From Candidatus Avelusimicrobium gallinaceum (GTDB lineage Bacteria; Elusimicrobiota; Elusimicrobia; Elusimicrobiales; Elusimicrobiaceae), in contig CALUYH010000002.1 in assembly GCA_944324965.1 (NCBI GenBank), positions 104,263 to 168,262 of the forward strand: a stretch of DNA of 64,000 bases, written 5' to 3'. The notes under the pieces are model-generated. The model saw only the letters and a list, made by a program, of their open reading frames with translations. It was not told where the DNA came from and searched no databases. Position 1 is the first letter of the stretch, and each line of letters opens with the position of its first letter. The translations under genes and the position numbers were made by a program. This document shows, piece after piece, positions 33,557 to 42,654 of this stretch.

Positions 33557-34351
33557 CTACCAAGTGTATTCAGTTAGAATAAAAATTTTAACGGATGGAT
33601 CCTCTTTCATATGCCGTAGCATAAATGGCTTTTTTAAACTGGGCCGTTTAGTAGAGGCATAGTAGATGGCTTTGGGCATTTCCGGGAAATAGGCCCGCAA
33701 ATACGGATATTGATCAAACACGGCAGACACCGCCGCTGGGCGGTATTCTTTCCACTGTTGCAGTGTTTTTTGGTTGATTTCTTTGCGGGTTTGCGGGTCG
33801 CCCAGGTCGCTATCAAAATCGTCAGGAAGTTGCAAAAGCAGCTGGAGTTCCCTTTGGTTAATGAGTTTGGCTGTTTCGCCGGGGACGGTTTCCAGCAGTA
33901 AGTTTTCCTTTGGAATGCGGAAGGCTTTGGCAGTAAGCAGAATCTGGTCCAGCTGTTCGGGCGTCAGCTGGGTTTTTAAATCCAGCCAATAGGCTTTTTG
34001 CCCCGGGTTTTTAAGCGCTGCAAAAATATCGGACAGTTTTATTTTGTCCTTCATTTCTGCCGGGTCGTGGGCCACCCACAGGTTGCCGGAGGCGTCTGTT
34101 TGTAAATCAATTTCGTAGCCGTCGTAGGATTTTTCTTTCCGGGCGGAGCGGCGGGGCGTGTTGACCTTGTGCAGGTACAAAAGCGTATTGGGTGCTTTCC
34201 ATTCGGCATGCGGGGCGGCGGCGCTGGGTTCCTGCAGCAGTTCCACGGGCAGGAATTTCCATTCCGTGTATACATACATAAACGCCGCATAGGCGCCGAA
34301 CAAAAATACAACCAGCAAAACAAGATACGTAACAATGCGGGATTTTTTCAT
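33557..34351 (-). CDS. Membrane-anchored GDPD-like protein
   Basis: A 264-residue protein with one N-terminal transmembrane helix (about 5-27) and a periplasmic domain resembling glycerophosphodiester phosphodiesterase (PI-PLC-like TIM barrel) folds: LHKVNT with a His (about 61), YEIDLQ (acidic pair) and VAHDPAE with a second His. Residues normally matching the metal and catalytic His positions seem present, but the barrel is short and the last third is divergent, so activity is uncertain. ATG at 34351 is chosen; a GTG five codons upstream is possible and no good ribosome site is seen for either. Confidence 0.55.
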   Translation of the reverse strand: MKKSRIVTYLVLLVVFLFGAYAAFMYVYTEWKFLPVELLQEPSAAAPHAEWKAPNTLLYLHKVNTPRRSARKEKSYDGYEIDLQTDASGNLWVAHDPAEMKDKIKLSDIFAALKNPGQKAYWLDLKTQLTPEQLDQILLTAKAFRIPKENLLLETVPGETAKLINQRELQLLLQLPDDFDSDLGDPQTRKEINQKTLQQWKEYRPAAVSAVFDQYPYLRAYFPEMPKAIYYASTKRPSLKKPFMLRHMKEDPSVKIFILTEYTW

Positions 34352-34372
34352 AGTTTTAGCTGCCACGAAGGC

Positions 34373-34405
34373 AAAAAAGTACCGCCCCGCTTATCGGGGC
34401 GGTAC
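34373..34405 (-). terminator. Intrinsic terminator after the DUF805 gene
   Basis: Minus-strand hairpin GTACCGCCCCG / CGGGGCGGTAC followed by six T residues. Confidence 0.92.
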
Positions 34406-34413
34406 TGTAAGAC

Positions 34414-34764
34414 TTATTTGTCAAAGCGGTTAGCGCCTTGGGTGCTGGGGAGCAGCATTAAAACAAGTAAAATTAATCCGCCCAAAAACGGCAGCAATAC
34501 CAGCAGCATCCACCAGCCGGAAAAGTTAATATCGTGCAAGCGGCGCACGGCAATGGCTAACGACGGAAGCAACACCGCCAGGTTGCACAGATAATACAAT
34601 ACATTTCCCGTATTGCCCAAGAAGCTCAGCACGAACGCCAATACGGCAAATACGATGATGTTAAACAACACAAACAGCCAGTATTGTTTGCGGGTCGCGC
34701 GGCCGGAAAAATTTACATAATTTTTGGTAAGAATGTTCCAATAATACGTCTTAAATACTTCCAT
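34414..34764 (-). CDS. DUF805 inner-membrane protein (YhaH-like)
   Basis: A 116-residue integral membrane protein with the DUF805 signature: NFSGRATRKQYWLFVLFNII near the N-terminus, four hydrophobic helices and RRLHDINFSGWW before the third, then a short tail ending QGANRFDK. Family function is unknown. AGGAGG is a strong ribosome site. It forms a single-gene unit closed by a terminator, downstream of the methylase gene. Confidence 0.9.
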   Translation of the reverse strand: MEVFKTYYWNILTKNYVNFSGRATRKQYWLFVLFNIIVFAVLAFVLSFLGNTGNVLYYLCNLAVLLPSLAIAVRRLHDINFSGWWMLLVLLPFLGGLILLVLMLLPSTQGANRFDK

Positions 34765-34855
34765 AGCATCCTCCTGTATTTCTTTTTAACAGCATATCAT
34801 AAAAACACCCGCTTGGCAAGAAAATAAACGCTCTCCCCCCGACGGAGTTTTTCTC

Positions 34856-36970
34856 TTATTGCGCCTGCTTTCGGGCGGCGCAAACGGCGGTTGTTTCGGC
34901 CGGTGTAAAGCCAAACAGGGCGCCCGTTTGGCGGTCTATTTGCGCTTGCAGGGCGGATATATCGGCCTGCGGGTCGGCCGATTTAAGCTGATAAATCTGC
35001 CGGGCCAATGCGGCCAGCCGGGTTTGGTCGGTTTGCGAAGCCCGGGGAATGGGCAATGCTTTCAACGGGGCGGAGTACAGCTCAAGCAGGCGGCCTTTGC
35101 GTTTGCCGCGGCCGGCCAGCCAGGCAAAGTACGGGGCCGAATTAAGCAGGGCCAGCAGAAACCAAAGCGAAAGGCCTTTTTGCGGGCGGGAAATAAAATA
35201 CACGTCGGAACTGGCATACCAGGGTCCGGGCGCAAACGCAAAGGTGTTGGCCGTGGCGCGCTGGGGGACGGCGATTTTGTCTTCTTCAAAATTCATTTTT
35301 CGCCGTACGGAGCCGAACCAGTAAATGCCTTTGGCCAGCAGTTTATGAATGCCGTTGTTGTTTTGCTTGCGGGCTAACAGCACCGGGCGAAAACGCGCCA
35401 GGTGCGCGCGCAGGTGCGGGTATAGGGAAAAATCCAGGTCCCGGTCGTTGGGGTAAAAGAAATCAATCAAAAATCCGTGCGGCCGGGCGGAAGCGGTGTA
35501 GGCGGAAATGTCGGAATTTTTAAAAAACGGTTTTAACTTGGCCTGCTCGGCGGGGGACAAATGCAGAGCGGCTTTTTCGGCGGCGGACAGCACAAAAACG
35601 CCGTCCCCTTTGTGCACGCCCGGCAAATCAAAGCGGCGCAGGTGCGCAGCGGAAATTTTGTCGCACCCGGTCATCAGCCCGTTGGACACATGCGCCACCT
35701 GCCCCAAGGTATGCGGGGCGGCGGCCATTTTGGTTAGCGCGCTTTCCAGTGCGGCGGGCACCGGGCGCGTTTGTAAAAAGTGTTCTTCTCCGCGGTAGAG
35801 TGTTTCCTGCGGATAGAGGCGTTCGCCCACGCGGCAGGCGGGTTTAGTGGCGCTGGAGTTTTTTTCAAACACGGTAATCAGGCTGTGTTCGCCCGCCGCC
35901 GCGCCAAAGAGGTGCTTGTCTTCAAAATCCTGCAAATACAACAGGGCCGTTTGCTTGTACAGGCACGCGCGCAGCGTTTTGGCTCCGGCGGCCGAGGCAA
36001 AATACGGCGGCGTTAAAAACGCGCCCATTCCCCCCTGCCGCAGCAAGTAAAGGGACAGGTAAAAAAAGAAATACAGCAAATCGCTTTTGGGGGTACAGTA
36101 GGGCTGCCACAGCGGGTTGCGGCGCAGCGCTTCAAATACCTCGCGGTGATGCTTTTGTCCGACGTACGGCGGGTTGGCAAGCACCAGGTCAAATCCGCCC
36201 GCTTGCCAGACGGTCGGGAACGCGTTGTGCCAAACGCTTTGGCCGTTTGCGGCGGCCAATGCGTCGCCTGCCAGCGTGTGAACCGGGTGCGCATTCGTCG
36301 GGCGGACGCCGGCCTGCAGCAAAAGCAGGGCCGCGCGCAATTGCAAATCGGCCAACGCTTGGGCGGAAATATCGCCTGCGTACAGGGTATGTGTGAACGT
36401 ATGGAGCCAGGTTTCGCCCGGGGAGAGTGCCGGATTTAACCGAAGCCGCAGGCGGACAAGTTCCTGTGCAAACGGAATTAATAACCCCCCCGCGCCGGCG
36501 GCCGGATCGCATACCGTCAAGCGGGATAACGCGTCATCCGCACGGGCGGCGTCTTGGGCGGCAAGCGCGGAGGAACCGTTCAGCAAATCGCGGGCGGCGG
36601 TTTCGGGCAGGGAAATTTGCCGGGTGAGAAAGTAAAAAAGTGTGGCGCGGGCCAAGCGCCGGGCCACGGGGAACGGCGTATAAAAAATGCCGGTCGGCTT
36701 GCGGTGGAGCGAGAAAAATTCACTCATTGCGCCCAGCGTATCTTGGCAGATGTCGTCGGGCGTGGGGTTCAAGTCAACCTTGTCCAGCAGGCGTGCAGCC
36801 TCCGGCGGAAGCGGGCGGGCGGAAGAATTCGCAAACGGGGCCAGCCACGCGGCGCGGTTTCCTGCCAGGCGCACGAAAAGCGCTTGGCGCAGGGAAGCGT
36901 GTGCCTCTTGGCGGGTGAACCCGGCGGACTCCAGGGTGCGCCACAGGCGGCGCAGCAGGGCCGCATTCAT
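34856..36970 (-). CDS. N6-adenine DNA methyltransferase (Eco57I/TaqI-like)
   Basis: SAM-dependent adenine methyltransferase, 704 residues. The SAM-binding motif I appears as CDPAAGAGG (about residue 156) and the catalytic motif IV as LANPPYVGQ (about 267). The C-terminal half (GLMTGCDKI through RKMNFEEDKIAVPQRATANTF) is like the TaqI-type target-recognition domain. No PD-(D/E)XK nuclease motif was seen in it, and no restriction gene is adjacent. The start at 36970 overlaps the stop of the upstream gene (ATGA), unlike the longer open frame that would run into that gene, so the two are translated together. Confidence 0.85.
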   Translation of the reverse strand: MNAALLRRLWRTLESAGFTRQEAHASLRQALFVRLAGNRAAWLAPFANSSARPLPPEAARLLDKVDLNPTPDDICQDTLGAMSEFFSLHRKPTGIFYTPFPVARRLARATLFYFLTRQISLPETAARDLLNGSSALAAQDAARADDALSRLTVCDPAAGAGGLLIPFAQELVRLRLRLNPALSPGETWLHTFTHTLYAGDISAQALADLQLRAALLLLQAGVRPTNAHPVHTLAGDALAAANGQSVWHNAFPTVWQAGGFDLVLANPPYVGQKHHREVFEALRRNPLWQPYCTPKSDLLYFFFYLSLYLLRQGGMGAFLTPPYFASAAGAKTLRACLYKQTALLYLQDFEDKHLFGAAAGEHSLITVFEKNSSATKPACRVGERLYPQETLYRGEEHFLQTRPVPAALESALTKMAAAPHTLGQVAHVSNGLMTGCDKISAAHLRRFDLPGVHKGDGVFVLSAAEKAALHLSPAEQAKLKPFFKNSDISAYTASARPHGFLIDFFYPNDRDLDFSLYPHLRAHLARFRPVLLARKQNNNGIHKLLAKGIYWFGSVRRKMNFEEDKIAVPQRATANTFAFAPGPWYASSDVYFISRPQKGLSLWFLLALLNSAPYFAWLAGRGKRKGRLLELYSAPLKALPIPRASQTDQTRLAALARQIYQLKSADPQADISALQAQIDRQTGALFGFTPAETTAVCAARKQAQ

Positions 36971-38271
36971 GGGTGGAACCTTTGCAGCAGGCGCTGGCGG
37001 ATTTGGAAACTTTCGTACAAGGCTTTTTGGCGGTCCAGCCGGTAGTAGCGGGTGTAGAACGCAAGATCGTCCGGCGTTTGGGCGCGCAGGGCGGCCAGTT
37101 CTTTTTCCAGGGCGGCGATTTTGGCCGGGAGGATTTTTCCCCCTTCCTGCGGCGTCATCCGGCGCAAGGCCAGCCCTTCCTGCGGGCCGACAATCACGTC
37201 CGGCCACAGCGGGCCCAGGCGCAGGGCGTCTTCGTAGCGGGCGCCGAAGGCTTCGGCCACGGCGTAAGGCTCGTAAATGGGGGCCAGGCGGTTAAGCCAG
37301 GATTTCAGCCGTGCGTACGATTCAAATTCTCCGTTTCCTTCGGTGGCCAGCGGCCCCGCGGCGGCTTGTTTATCCAGGTGATAGCGCAGAAACCCCAGCC
37401 GTTGGGCGTCCGTCATCGGGCGGTCGGCCCCGGGCAGGCGGGCTTTTAAAATGCGTTTGCGCCGCACAATGAGCGAAGCACGTTTATCGGTAGCCTTGGC
37501 CAGCACTTCCTGCAGCGTTAAAAAGTACAATAAGCGGAGTTTTTGGGTGTAGTAGCGGGCAAATTCGCCGGGCTGCAAATGCACCGGGTCTTTGGCCAGC
37601 AGGGCGTTTAAATCTCCGCGGGTTTGGGCCAGCGCTTGGGCGGCCCAGGCTTGCTGCTCGGCCAGCGTGGAAAGGGCGGCAAAGTGAGCGATTTCTTTGG
37701 GGTACAAGACAAAAGCCGGCGGCTGGACGGGGTCCTCGAGCAGTTGGGCCACCTGTTCGCGCGAAAACACGGAGGAGGCAAACACGTCCGGCAAGTCCCC
37801 CCGGTAGAAGGCTTCCAGCTCGGCCAGCGTGTTGGCCAAAATGTTTTGGTGGCGCCAGAAGGCGGCTTCGGCCGCAGAGGCGCCGGGCTGGGAAGAAAGC
37901 CAGTTAAAAAGCCGCGCGTCGCGGTCGTGGAAGTACGCCACTTTCCCCAGCTGCATTTTGATGTTTTGGGTTTTTTGCAGTAAAGCCTCTTTTTCCATCC
38001 GGCTAAACACGCCCAAATGAGCCACGCGGTGGCGCAGCCAGTTGTGGGCCGTGGTTTTGACGGCATACCCGGTGGCGGCTTGGGAAAGCGGTGTGGAAAA
38101 CGCCGCCGCGCCGGACACGGGCAGTTTGGCTTTATGCAGCAAGGCTTCCCACACGTGTTTGCCGCCGCGGAACCAGGGCGAAACCAACTGCGCCTGCGCA
38201 GGCAGGCACGCGGCCGCCAGCAAGGCGCCCGTCAAAAAGCCCATCAAAATGCGTTTAGCGGGTATGTGCAT
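36967..38271 (-). CDS. Exported helical protein of unknown function, coupled to the methylase
   Basis: Not recognised. The 434-residue product has a signal peptide (MHIPAKRILMGFLTGALLAAACLPAQAQ) and a helical, Arg/Ala/Leu-rich sequence without repeats or known motifs. Its style (signal peptide, many basic helices, hydrophobic Tyr/Phe-containing segments such as YYTQKLRLLYFLTLQEVL) recalls the exported helical proteins at 13731 and 41617, but similarity is weak. The stop overlaps the ATG of the methylase gene by 4 nt. A secreted product translationally coupled to a cytoplasmic methylase is odd; the overlap may reflect compactness only. Confidence 0.7.
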   Translation of the reverse strand: MHIPAKRILMGFLTGALLAAACLPAQAQLVSPWFRGGKHVWEALLHKAKLPVSGAAAFSTPLSQAATGYAVKTTAHNWLRHRVAHLGVFSRMEKEALLQKTQNIKMQLGKVAYFHDRDARLFNWLSSQPGASAAEAAFWRHQNILANTLAELEAFYRGDLPDVFASSVFSREQVAQLLEDPVQPPAFVLYPKEIAHFAALSTLAEQQAWAAQALAQTRGDLNALLAKDPVHLQPGEFARYYTQKLRLLYFLTLQEVLAKATDKRASLIVRRKRILKARLPGADRPMTDAQRLGFLRYHLDKQAAAGPLATEGNGEFESYARLKSWLNRLAPIYEPYAVAEAFGARYEDALRLGPLWPDVIVGPQEGLALRRMTPQEGGKILPAKIAALEKELAALRAQTPDDLAFYTRYYRLDRQKALYESFQIRQRLLQRFHP

Positions 38272-38370
38272 AAATAGGATAGCTCCTATTTTTATTATAA
38301 CGAAAACGCCGCCGGGGCTCAATGGGCTAAAAGGCCCAGACGGCCCTGCCTTTTGGGCCCAGCAGGCAAC

Positions 38371-38402
38371 AAAAAAGGCGGGCTTTTAGGGCCCGCCTTT
38401 TT
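38371..38402 (-). terminator. Intrinsic terminator after pfp
   Basis: GGCGGGC TTTTAG GGCCCGCC with T-runs on both strands; it serves the minus-strand phosphofructokinase gene. Confidence 0.88.
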
Positions 38403-38413
38403 AAGACGTGTGA

Positions 38414-40108
38414 TTATTTGATTTTTTTGCCTTGTTCCAACATCAAGGTGAAGGTCGTCATGTCCGTGATTTCTTCCGGGCCGAAGTACTGAATCGGGCC
38501 GGGGAACACGTACAGGTCTTCTTCCGCCCAAGCCGCGCGGTTTTTGAGCAGGTGCTTGAACGGTTCGCCCTTGAGTTCCACAAGCGCTTTTTTGATGACG
38601 GGTTTTTCTTTGCCTTTGCGGCGTTCAATGTTCATCATCATCGTCAGCGGGATGCCGCCGCATTCCCAATCTTGGGCTTTTTTGGTCAGCTTGCGCACGG
38701 AGGACAGATAACCCGAGCATTTGTTCAGCGCCAATACGGCGGCGTTGTAGCCCAGCGCGTAGGTGTAGTTGGCGTCAAACGTAGAGGGTACGCCGCAGCG
38801 GCCTTCGTAACCGAAGAAGTGCGTGATGGCGGCAAATTTACCGTTGTACTTGCCGGCTTTTTTCATTTCGGCCAGTTTGGTGCGGATCATTTCCACCAGC
38901 AGTTTTTCGGTTTCAATCAGGGACACCTGCACATTGCCGTGCGGATCGCGGTCCAACATCAGCTGGCTGGCGATGCCGTCGGGCAGGGATTTCATCAAAT
39001 CCGCCAGTTTGGCCGGCAGTTTGGAAATGATGAACGCCTTCTTTTCTGCCACGGTGTTCATCTTGGCCAGTTCGGCTTCGTTTTCGGCCAGCGAGTCGTT
39101 GAGCGCGCTGATGAGTTCTTTCATTTCCGGGATAAATTCAATCAAACCTTCCGGCACCAGCACGACCCCGTAGTTCTTGCCCGCTTTGGCGCGTTTGGCA
39201 ATCAGCTGGGCCAGGTTGTCCACAATTTGGCCCAGGGTCATCTTTTTGGCCAGCACTTCTTCGCCAATCAGCACGGCGTTGGGGTGGGTTTTAAAGGCCA
39301 CTTCCAGCGTGATGTGCGAGGCGCTTCTGCCCATCAGGCGGATAAAGTGCCAGTATTTGCGCGCGGAGTTGACGTCGCGGCAGATGTTGCCCACGAGTTC
39401 GGCGTAAATTTTGGTGGCGGTATCAAAACCGAAAGAAGTTTCAATCTGTTTGTTTTTCAGGTCGCCGTCAATGGTCTTGGGTACGCCGATGACGCTGATG
39501 TCCACCCCTTGTTGTTTGAGGTATTCGGCAATCACGCAGGCGTTGGTGTTGGAGTCATCGCCCCCCACCACCACCAAGGCGTCCATCTTGTTGGCAATCA
39601 AATTGTCTTTGGCGGCTTTTAATTGTTCGTCGGTTTCAATTTTGGTGCGGCCGGACTGGATTAAATCAAATCCGCCGGTGTTGCGGTAATCTTTCATGAG
39701 CGTGGGCGTAATTTCCACCCATTTGTTTTCCACGATGCCGCTGGGCCCGCCCAAGAAACCGAACAGTTTGTTCTTGGGGTTGGCTTTTTTGAGGCCGTCC
39801 AACAGCCCGCCGATGACGTTATGCCCGCCCGGGGCTTGGCCGCCCGAAAGTACAACGCCTACGCGCACGGCCTTTTTGGCCACGGCGGAGTTGGCGCCTT
39901 TTACAAAGGTCACTTCCGGCAAGCCGTACGTGTTGGGGAAAATCCGTTTGACGGCGGTCTGGTCGGCTACGCTTTTGGTGGCTTTGCCGAATTTCGGTTT
40001 TACGAAAGCGGGACCTTTTCTGAGAATAGCAGGCAGCACGGGCTGGAATTTGCAGCGGTGCCGCTGAAGTTGCGAACACTCGCATTTTACAGTGCGTTTA
40101 GTGGACAT
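38414..40108 (-). CDS. pfp: Pyrophosphate--fructose-6-phosphate 1-phosphotransferase
   Basis: Glycolytic enzyme of the long PPi-dependent phosphofructokinase type, 564 residues. The phosphate-donor site reads GGDDSNTN (Asp where ATP enzymes have Gly, a PPi marker), the catalytic segment is GVPKTIDGDLKN, and fructose-6-phosphate contacts lie in LMGRSASHITLEVA and in FGYEGRCGVPS. The reaction is reversible and saves ATP, common in anaerobes. ATG at 40108 is chosen since AGGAG lies 6 nt before it, whereas the ATG at 40114 abuts the ribosome site. Confidence 0.94.
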   Translation of the reverse strand: MSTKRTVKCECSQLQRHRCKFQPVLPAILRKGPAFVKPKFGKATKSVADQTAVKRIFPNTYGLPEVTFVKGANSAVAKKAVRVGVVLSGGQAPGGHNVIGGLLDGLKKANPKNKLFGFLGGPSGIVENKWVEITPTLMKDYRNTGGFDLIQSGRTKIETDEQLKAAKDNLIANKMDALVVVGGDDSNTNACVIAEYLKQQGVDISVIGVPKTIDGDLKNKQIETSFGFDTATKIYAELVGNICRDVNSARKYWHFIRLMGRSASHITLEVAFKTHPNAVLIGEEVLAKKMTLGQIVDNLAQLIAKRAKAGKNYGVVLVPEGLIEFIPEMKELISALNDSLAENEAELAKMNTVAEKKAFIISKLPAKLADLMKSLPDGIASQLMLDRDPHGNVQVSLIETEKLLVEMIRTKLAEMKKAGKYNGKFAAITHFFGYEGRCGVPSTFDANYTYALGYNAAVLALNKCSGYLSSVRKLTKKAQDWECGGIPLTMMMNIERRKGKEKPVIKKALVELKGEPFKHLLKNRAAWAEEDLYVFPGPIQYFGPEEITDMTTFTLMLEQGKKIK

Positions 40109-40178
40109 AGTCATCTCCTATCAAAATGAAAATCCTTTTAATTATTATACCAAATTCCTTACGCGTAAGAGGAAAGCG

Positions 40179-41237
40179 CTAAAAATCAAACCACAGCTGC
40201 CGGCCGTCCGCGGCGGACGGTTCGGGCGGGTTGGAAAGGGTCAGCCCGATCAGGCGCACTTTTTGGCGGTGCAGGTCCGTGTGCACAAGCAGGTTTTCCC
40301 CCGCGGCCAAAAACGCCTGCTGCGAAGGGATAATCTCCGCAAACGTTTGCGAGCGGGTGATTTGTTTAAAGTCGGCAAATTTCAGTTTAAGCGTAACCGT
40401 TTTGCCCAGAAAGTTTATTTTTTCGGCGCGCTGCCAGGCCTTGGCAGCCATTTGCGCCAGTTCGGCCCGCAAGGTGTTCAGGTCGGCCGTATCTTCGGCA
40501 AAAGTCGTTTCCGCGCCGATGGATACATGCTTGCGGTTGGGCTCCACGGGCCGGTCGTCTATGCCGCGGGCGTAGCCAAAGTATGCCCGCCCCACTTTGC
40601 CAAAATGCCGCACGAGTTCTTCCTCGGTCCGCTGGCGCAGGTCCGCCCCGGTGTAGATGCCCAGGCGGTGCATTTTTTCGGCGGTCACTTTGCCGATGCC
40701 GAAGAATTTTTCTATCGGCAGCTGTGCTACAAACCGCTCCACGTTTTTGGGCGTAATGACAAACAGCCCGTTGGGCTTTTGATAGTCCGAAGCGATTTTG
40801 GCCAGCATTTTGTTGACCGACACCCCGGCCGAGGCCGTCAAACAGGTGCGCTGCCAGATAAGTTCTTTTATTTCTTTGGCGGCATCGGTGGCGCAGGGCA
40901 GGTGCGATACGTCCAAAAAAGCCTCATCAATGGAAAGGGGTTCCACCAAATCGGTATATTGATGAAAAATGGAACGTATCGTGCGGGAAATGTGTTTATA
41001 CACGCGCATGCGCCCCGGGATGAAAATCAGGTCCGGGCAGAGTTTTTTGGCGCGTTCGGCCGCCATGGCGGAATGCACGCCGAAACGGCGCGCCTCGTAG
41101 CTGGCGGTGGCCACCACGCCGCGCGGGCCCGCGTGGCCCACGGCAATCGGCTTGCCGCGCAGGGCGGGATTGTCGCGCTGTTCCACGGAGGCAAAAAACG
41201 CGTCCATATCTATATGAATAATTTTGCGCACGGACAT
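40179..41237 (-). CDS. dinB: DNA polymerase IV (Y-family)
   Basis: Error-prone translesion polymerase, 352 residues. Metal-binding HIDMDAFFASVEQ near the N-terminus and SIDEAFLDVSH (about 104) give the catalytic carboxylates; the helix-hairpin-helix FFGIGKVTAEKMHRLGI (about 178) and the little-finger domain follow. Length is normal. The C-terminus lacks a clear beta-clamp motif of the usual QxxLxLF type; the last residues are QLWFDF, which may serve. The tRNA-Arg gene lies upstream on the same strand with a terminator between them. Confidence 0.94.
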   Translation of the reverse strand: MSVRKIIHIDMDAFFASVEQRDNPALRGKPIAVGHAGPRGVVATASYEARRFGVHSAMAAERAKKLCPDLIFIPGRMRVYKHISRTIRSIFHQYTDLVEPLSIDEAFLDVSHLPCATDAAKEIKELIWQRTCLTASAGVSVNKMLAKIASDYQKPNGLFVITPKNVERFVAQLPIEKFFGIGKVTAEKMHRLGIYTGADLRQRTEEELVRHFGKVGRAYFGYARGIDDRPVEPNRKHVSIGAETTFAEDTADLNTLRAELAQMAAKAWQRAEKINFLGKTVTLKLKFADFKQITRSQTFAEIIPSQQAFLAAGENLLVHTDLHRQKVRLIGLTLSNPPEPSAADGRQLWFDF

Positions 41238-41275
41238 AGGAATTATATTGTAGCACTTCGGCCGGACGGCGGAAT

Positions 41276-41303
41276 AAAAACAGGCCGGCAGTTTTTGCCG
41301 GCC
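41276..41303 (-). terminator. Intrinsic terminator after tRNA-Arg
   Basis: Minus-strand hairpin GGCCGGCA / TGCCGGCC (one mismatched inner pair region) followed by TGTTTTT. Confidence 0.8.
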
Positions 41304-41311
41304 CGTAAAAG

Positions 41312-41383
41312 TACCCCCAATAGGAATCGAACCTATATCCCCTGCTTAGAAGGCAGATGCTCTATCCATTGAGCTATGGGGGC
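41312..41383 (-). tRNA. tRNA-Arg (anticodon TCT)
   Basis: On the minus strand the acceptor GCCCCCA pairs with TGGGGGT (G-U at the end), with D-arm AGCTCAATGGATAGAGCA, anticodon stem-loop CTGCC-TTCTAAG-CAG giving anticodon TCT, and T-arm ending GGTTCGATTCC. The 3' CCA is not encoded. Decodes AGA/AGG. Confidence 0.95.
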
Positions 41384-41616
41384 AAAATGTTTTGGTACCC
41401 CATTATTTTACAAAAAAAACGGGAAACATTCAAAGGCGTTTTCCCCGAAAACACCGCTAATATAAAAGACCCACAAAAAACGTAGGTCCAAAAAACCTAA
41501 AAATTAGGCCTAAATTTTTTAGATTTATCAGCGGAAATATAGTATAGTAAAAAAATATAAAAAAAAGAGAAAAGAAAATAAAAGAAAGAAGACTAAAACT
41601 AAAAAGGAGCATGCTT

Positions 41617-42564
41617 ATGAAGAACTTGTTAGCCCTGCTGTTAATGCTCTGTCTGTCTGTTCCCGGCTTTGCCCAAGCCAACAAAGCGGGAACAGTTGCT
41701 AAGGCACTGACGCAACCGACAAAAAAACTGGTTGCATCCAACTTGTCCAGTAAAGTGTATAAGGCCAATTATGCCCTTACGACTGAAACACTAAATGCTT
41801 TTAAGCAAATCTATACGCAACAGGTGGCTGCTGTGTTATTGGAAAAGAATTTCACCGATGCCGTGCGTATGCAAGTGCTGGACCAACTTAAAAAACAGTC
41901 TGCCGAAAATTTAGCCAAATTACAGGCGCAAATGGAAAAAGAATACGCCCAGTGGGCCGATGCGGCTTTGCGCGAACGGAATCCGCGCTTTTTGCCGAAG
42001 AAAGATTCTTCCATCCCGGGATTACTGGCTATTTCGCCTGACCCTAAAAAGTATCCGCATATCACCATCCGCTTTTACCGCGAATGGCTGGATACGATTC
42101 CCGAATACGAAGGTTTGCCCGACGGATTTAGCCTGCTGCTGGACGGCTTGAAGAAGCGTTTGGATTCTTTGGATGCCGATATGAAAACCCAGTACAACAT
42201 CTTCGTAAAAGCGAAAAAACAACTGCACGAACAGGACAGCTTTGAAATGCAGCGCTTTTACCGCAAACAGATGAAGACGGCTTCCCGCAATCTGGTGCGC
42301 CTGTCTAAAGAAGCGGCTCAGAGCGTGTCCGACGTGGTATATATGCTTAAACAGTATCCTTCGCTGTTTAAGGATTCGCTTACGTTGCTGGCCAAAAAAA
42401 TTGCCACCAGCCTGAAGACGGAATTCAACGCGTACTTAAGTGAAAAACTGCAAATTAAAGTCACCCTCAAGAGTAACGCCCCGAATGCGGTGGGGTTTGT
42501 AAAACGCGCCGAAGAAAAACCGTTGGAAATCCCAACCGGCCAAACATTTACCGGACACAAATAA
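41617..42564 (+). CDS. Exported helical protein of unknown function (paralogue of 13731)
   Basis: A 315-residue protein with a signal peptide (MKNLLALLLMLCLSVPGFAQA) and a helical, Lys/Gln-rich body. No named family. The region VYMLKQYPSLFKDSLTLL (about 247-264) is similar to the exported protein at 13731-14579, and both are of similar length and helix content. Start at 41617 with AAGGAG 7 nt upstream; the ATG at 41611 is too close. The upstream 70 nt is very A-rich. A terminator follows, so this is a single-gene unit. Confidence 0.65.
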   Translation: MKNLLALLLMLCLSVPGFAQANKAGTVAKALTQPTKKLVASNLSSKVYKANYALTTETLNAFKQIYTQQVAAVLLEKNFTDAVRMQVLDQLKKQSAENLAKLQAQMEKEYAQWADAALRERNPRFLPKKDSSIPGLLAISPDPKKYPHITIRFYREWLDTIPEYEGLPDGFSLLLDGLKKRLDSLDADMKTQYNIFVKAKKQLHEQDSFEMQRFYRKQMKTASRNLVRLSKEAAQSVSDVVYMLKQYPSLFKDSLTLLAKKIATSLKTEFNAYLSEKLQIKVTLKSNAPNAVGFVKRAEEKPLEIPTGQTFTGHK

Positions 42565-42570
42565 AAAATT

Positions 42571-42595
42571 CCCCGCTTCGGCGGGGATTTTTTTT
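42571..42595 (+). terminator. Intrinsic terminator after the exported helical protein
   Basis: CCCCGC TTCG GCGGGG followed by A and eight T residues. Confidence 0.92.
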
Positions 42596-42617
42596 GCCCG
42601 ATTTCCCGTGTGCAAAA

Positions 42618-42626
42618 TGGTAAAAT
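42618..42626 (+). promoter_or_regulatory. Extended -10 promoter element of the nuclease operon
   Basis: TGGTAAAAT, identical to the extended -10 word before rmuC (24941) and at the feoB locus (49721). It lies 29 nt before the ATG at 42655. Confidence 0.5.
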
Positions 42627-42654
42627 AAAAAGAACTTGCACCGGGAGTATTAGA

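Noticed and set aside
34856..36970. A complete type II or type IIG restriction-modification system
   Set aside because: Only methylase and recognition parts are visible, the protein is shorter than usual type IIG enzymes, and no nuclease gene is adjacent.
38432..39622. A 396-codon plus-strand frame
   Set aside because: Antisense to pfp, which has all catalytic motifs; the frame is His/Phe/Gln/Gly-rich shadow sequence.
40092..41372. A 426-codon plus-strand frame
   Set aside because: Antisense to dinB and running into the tRNA-Arg gene.
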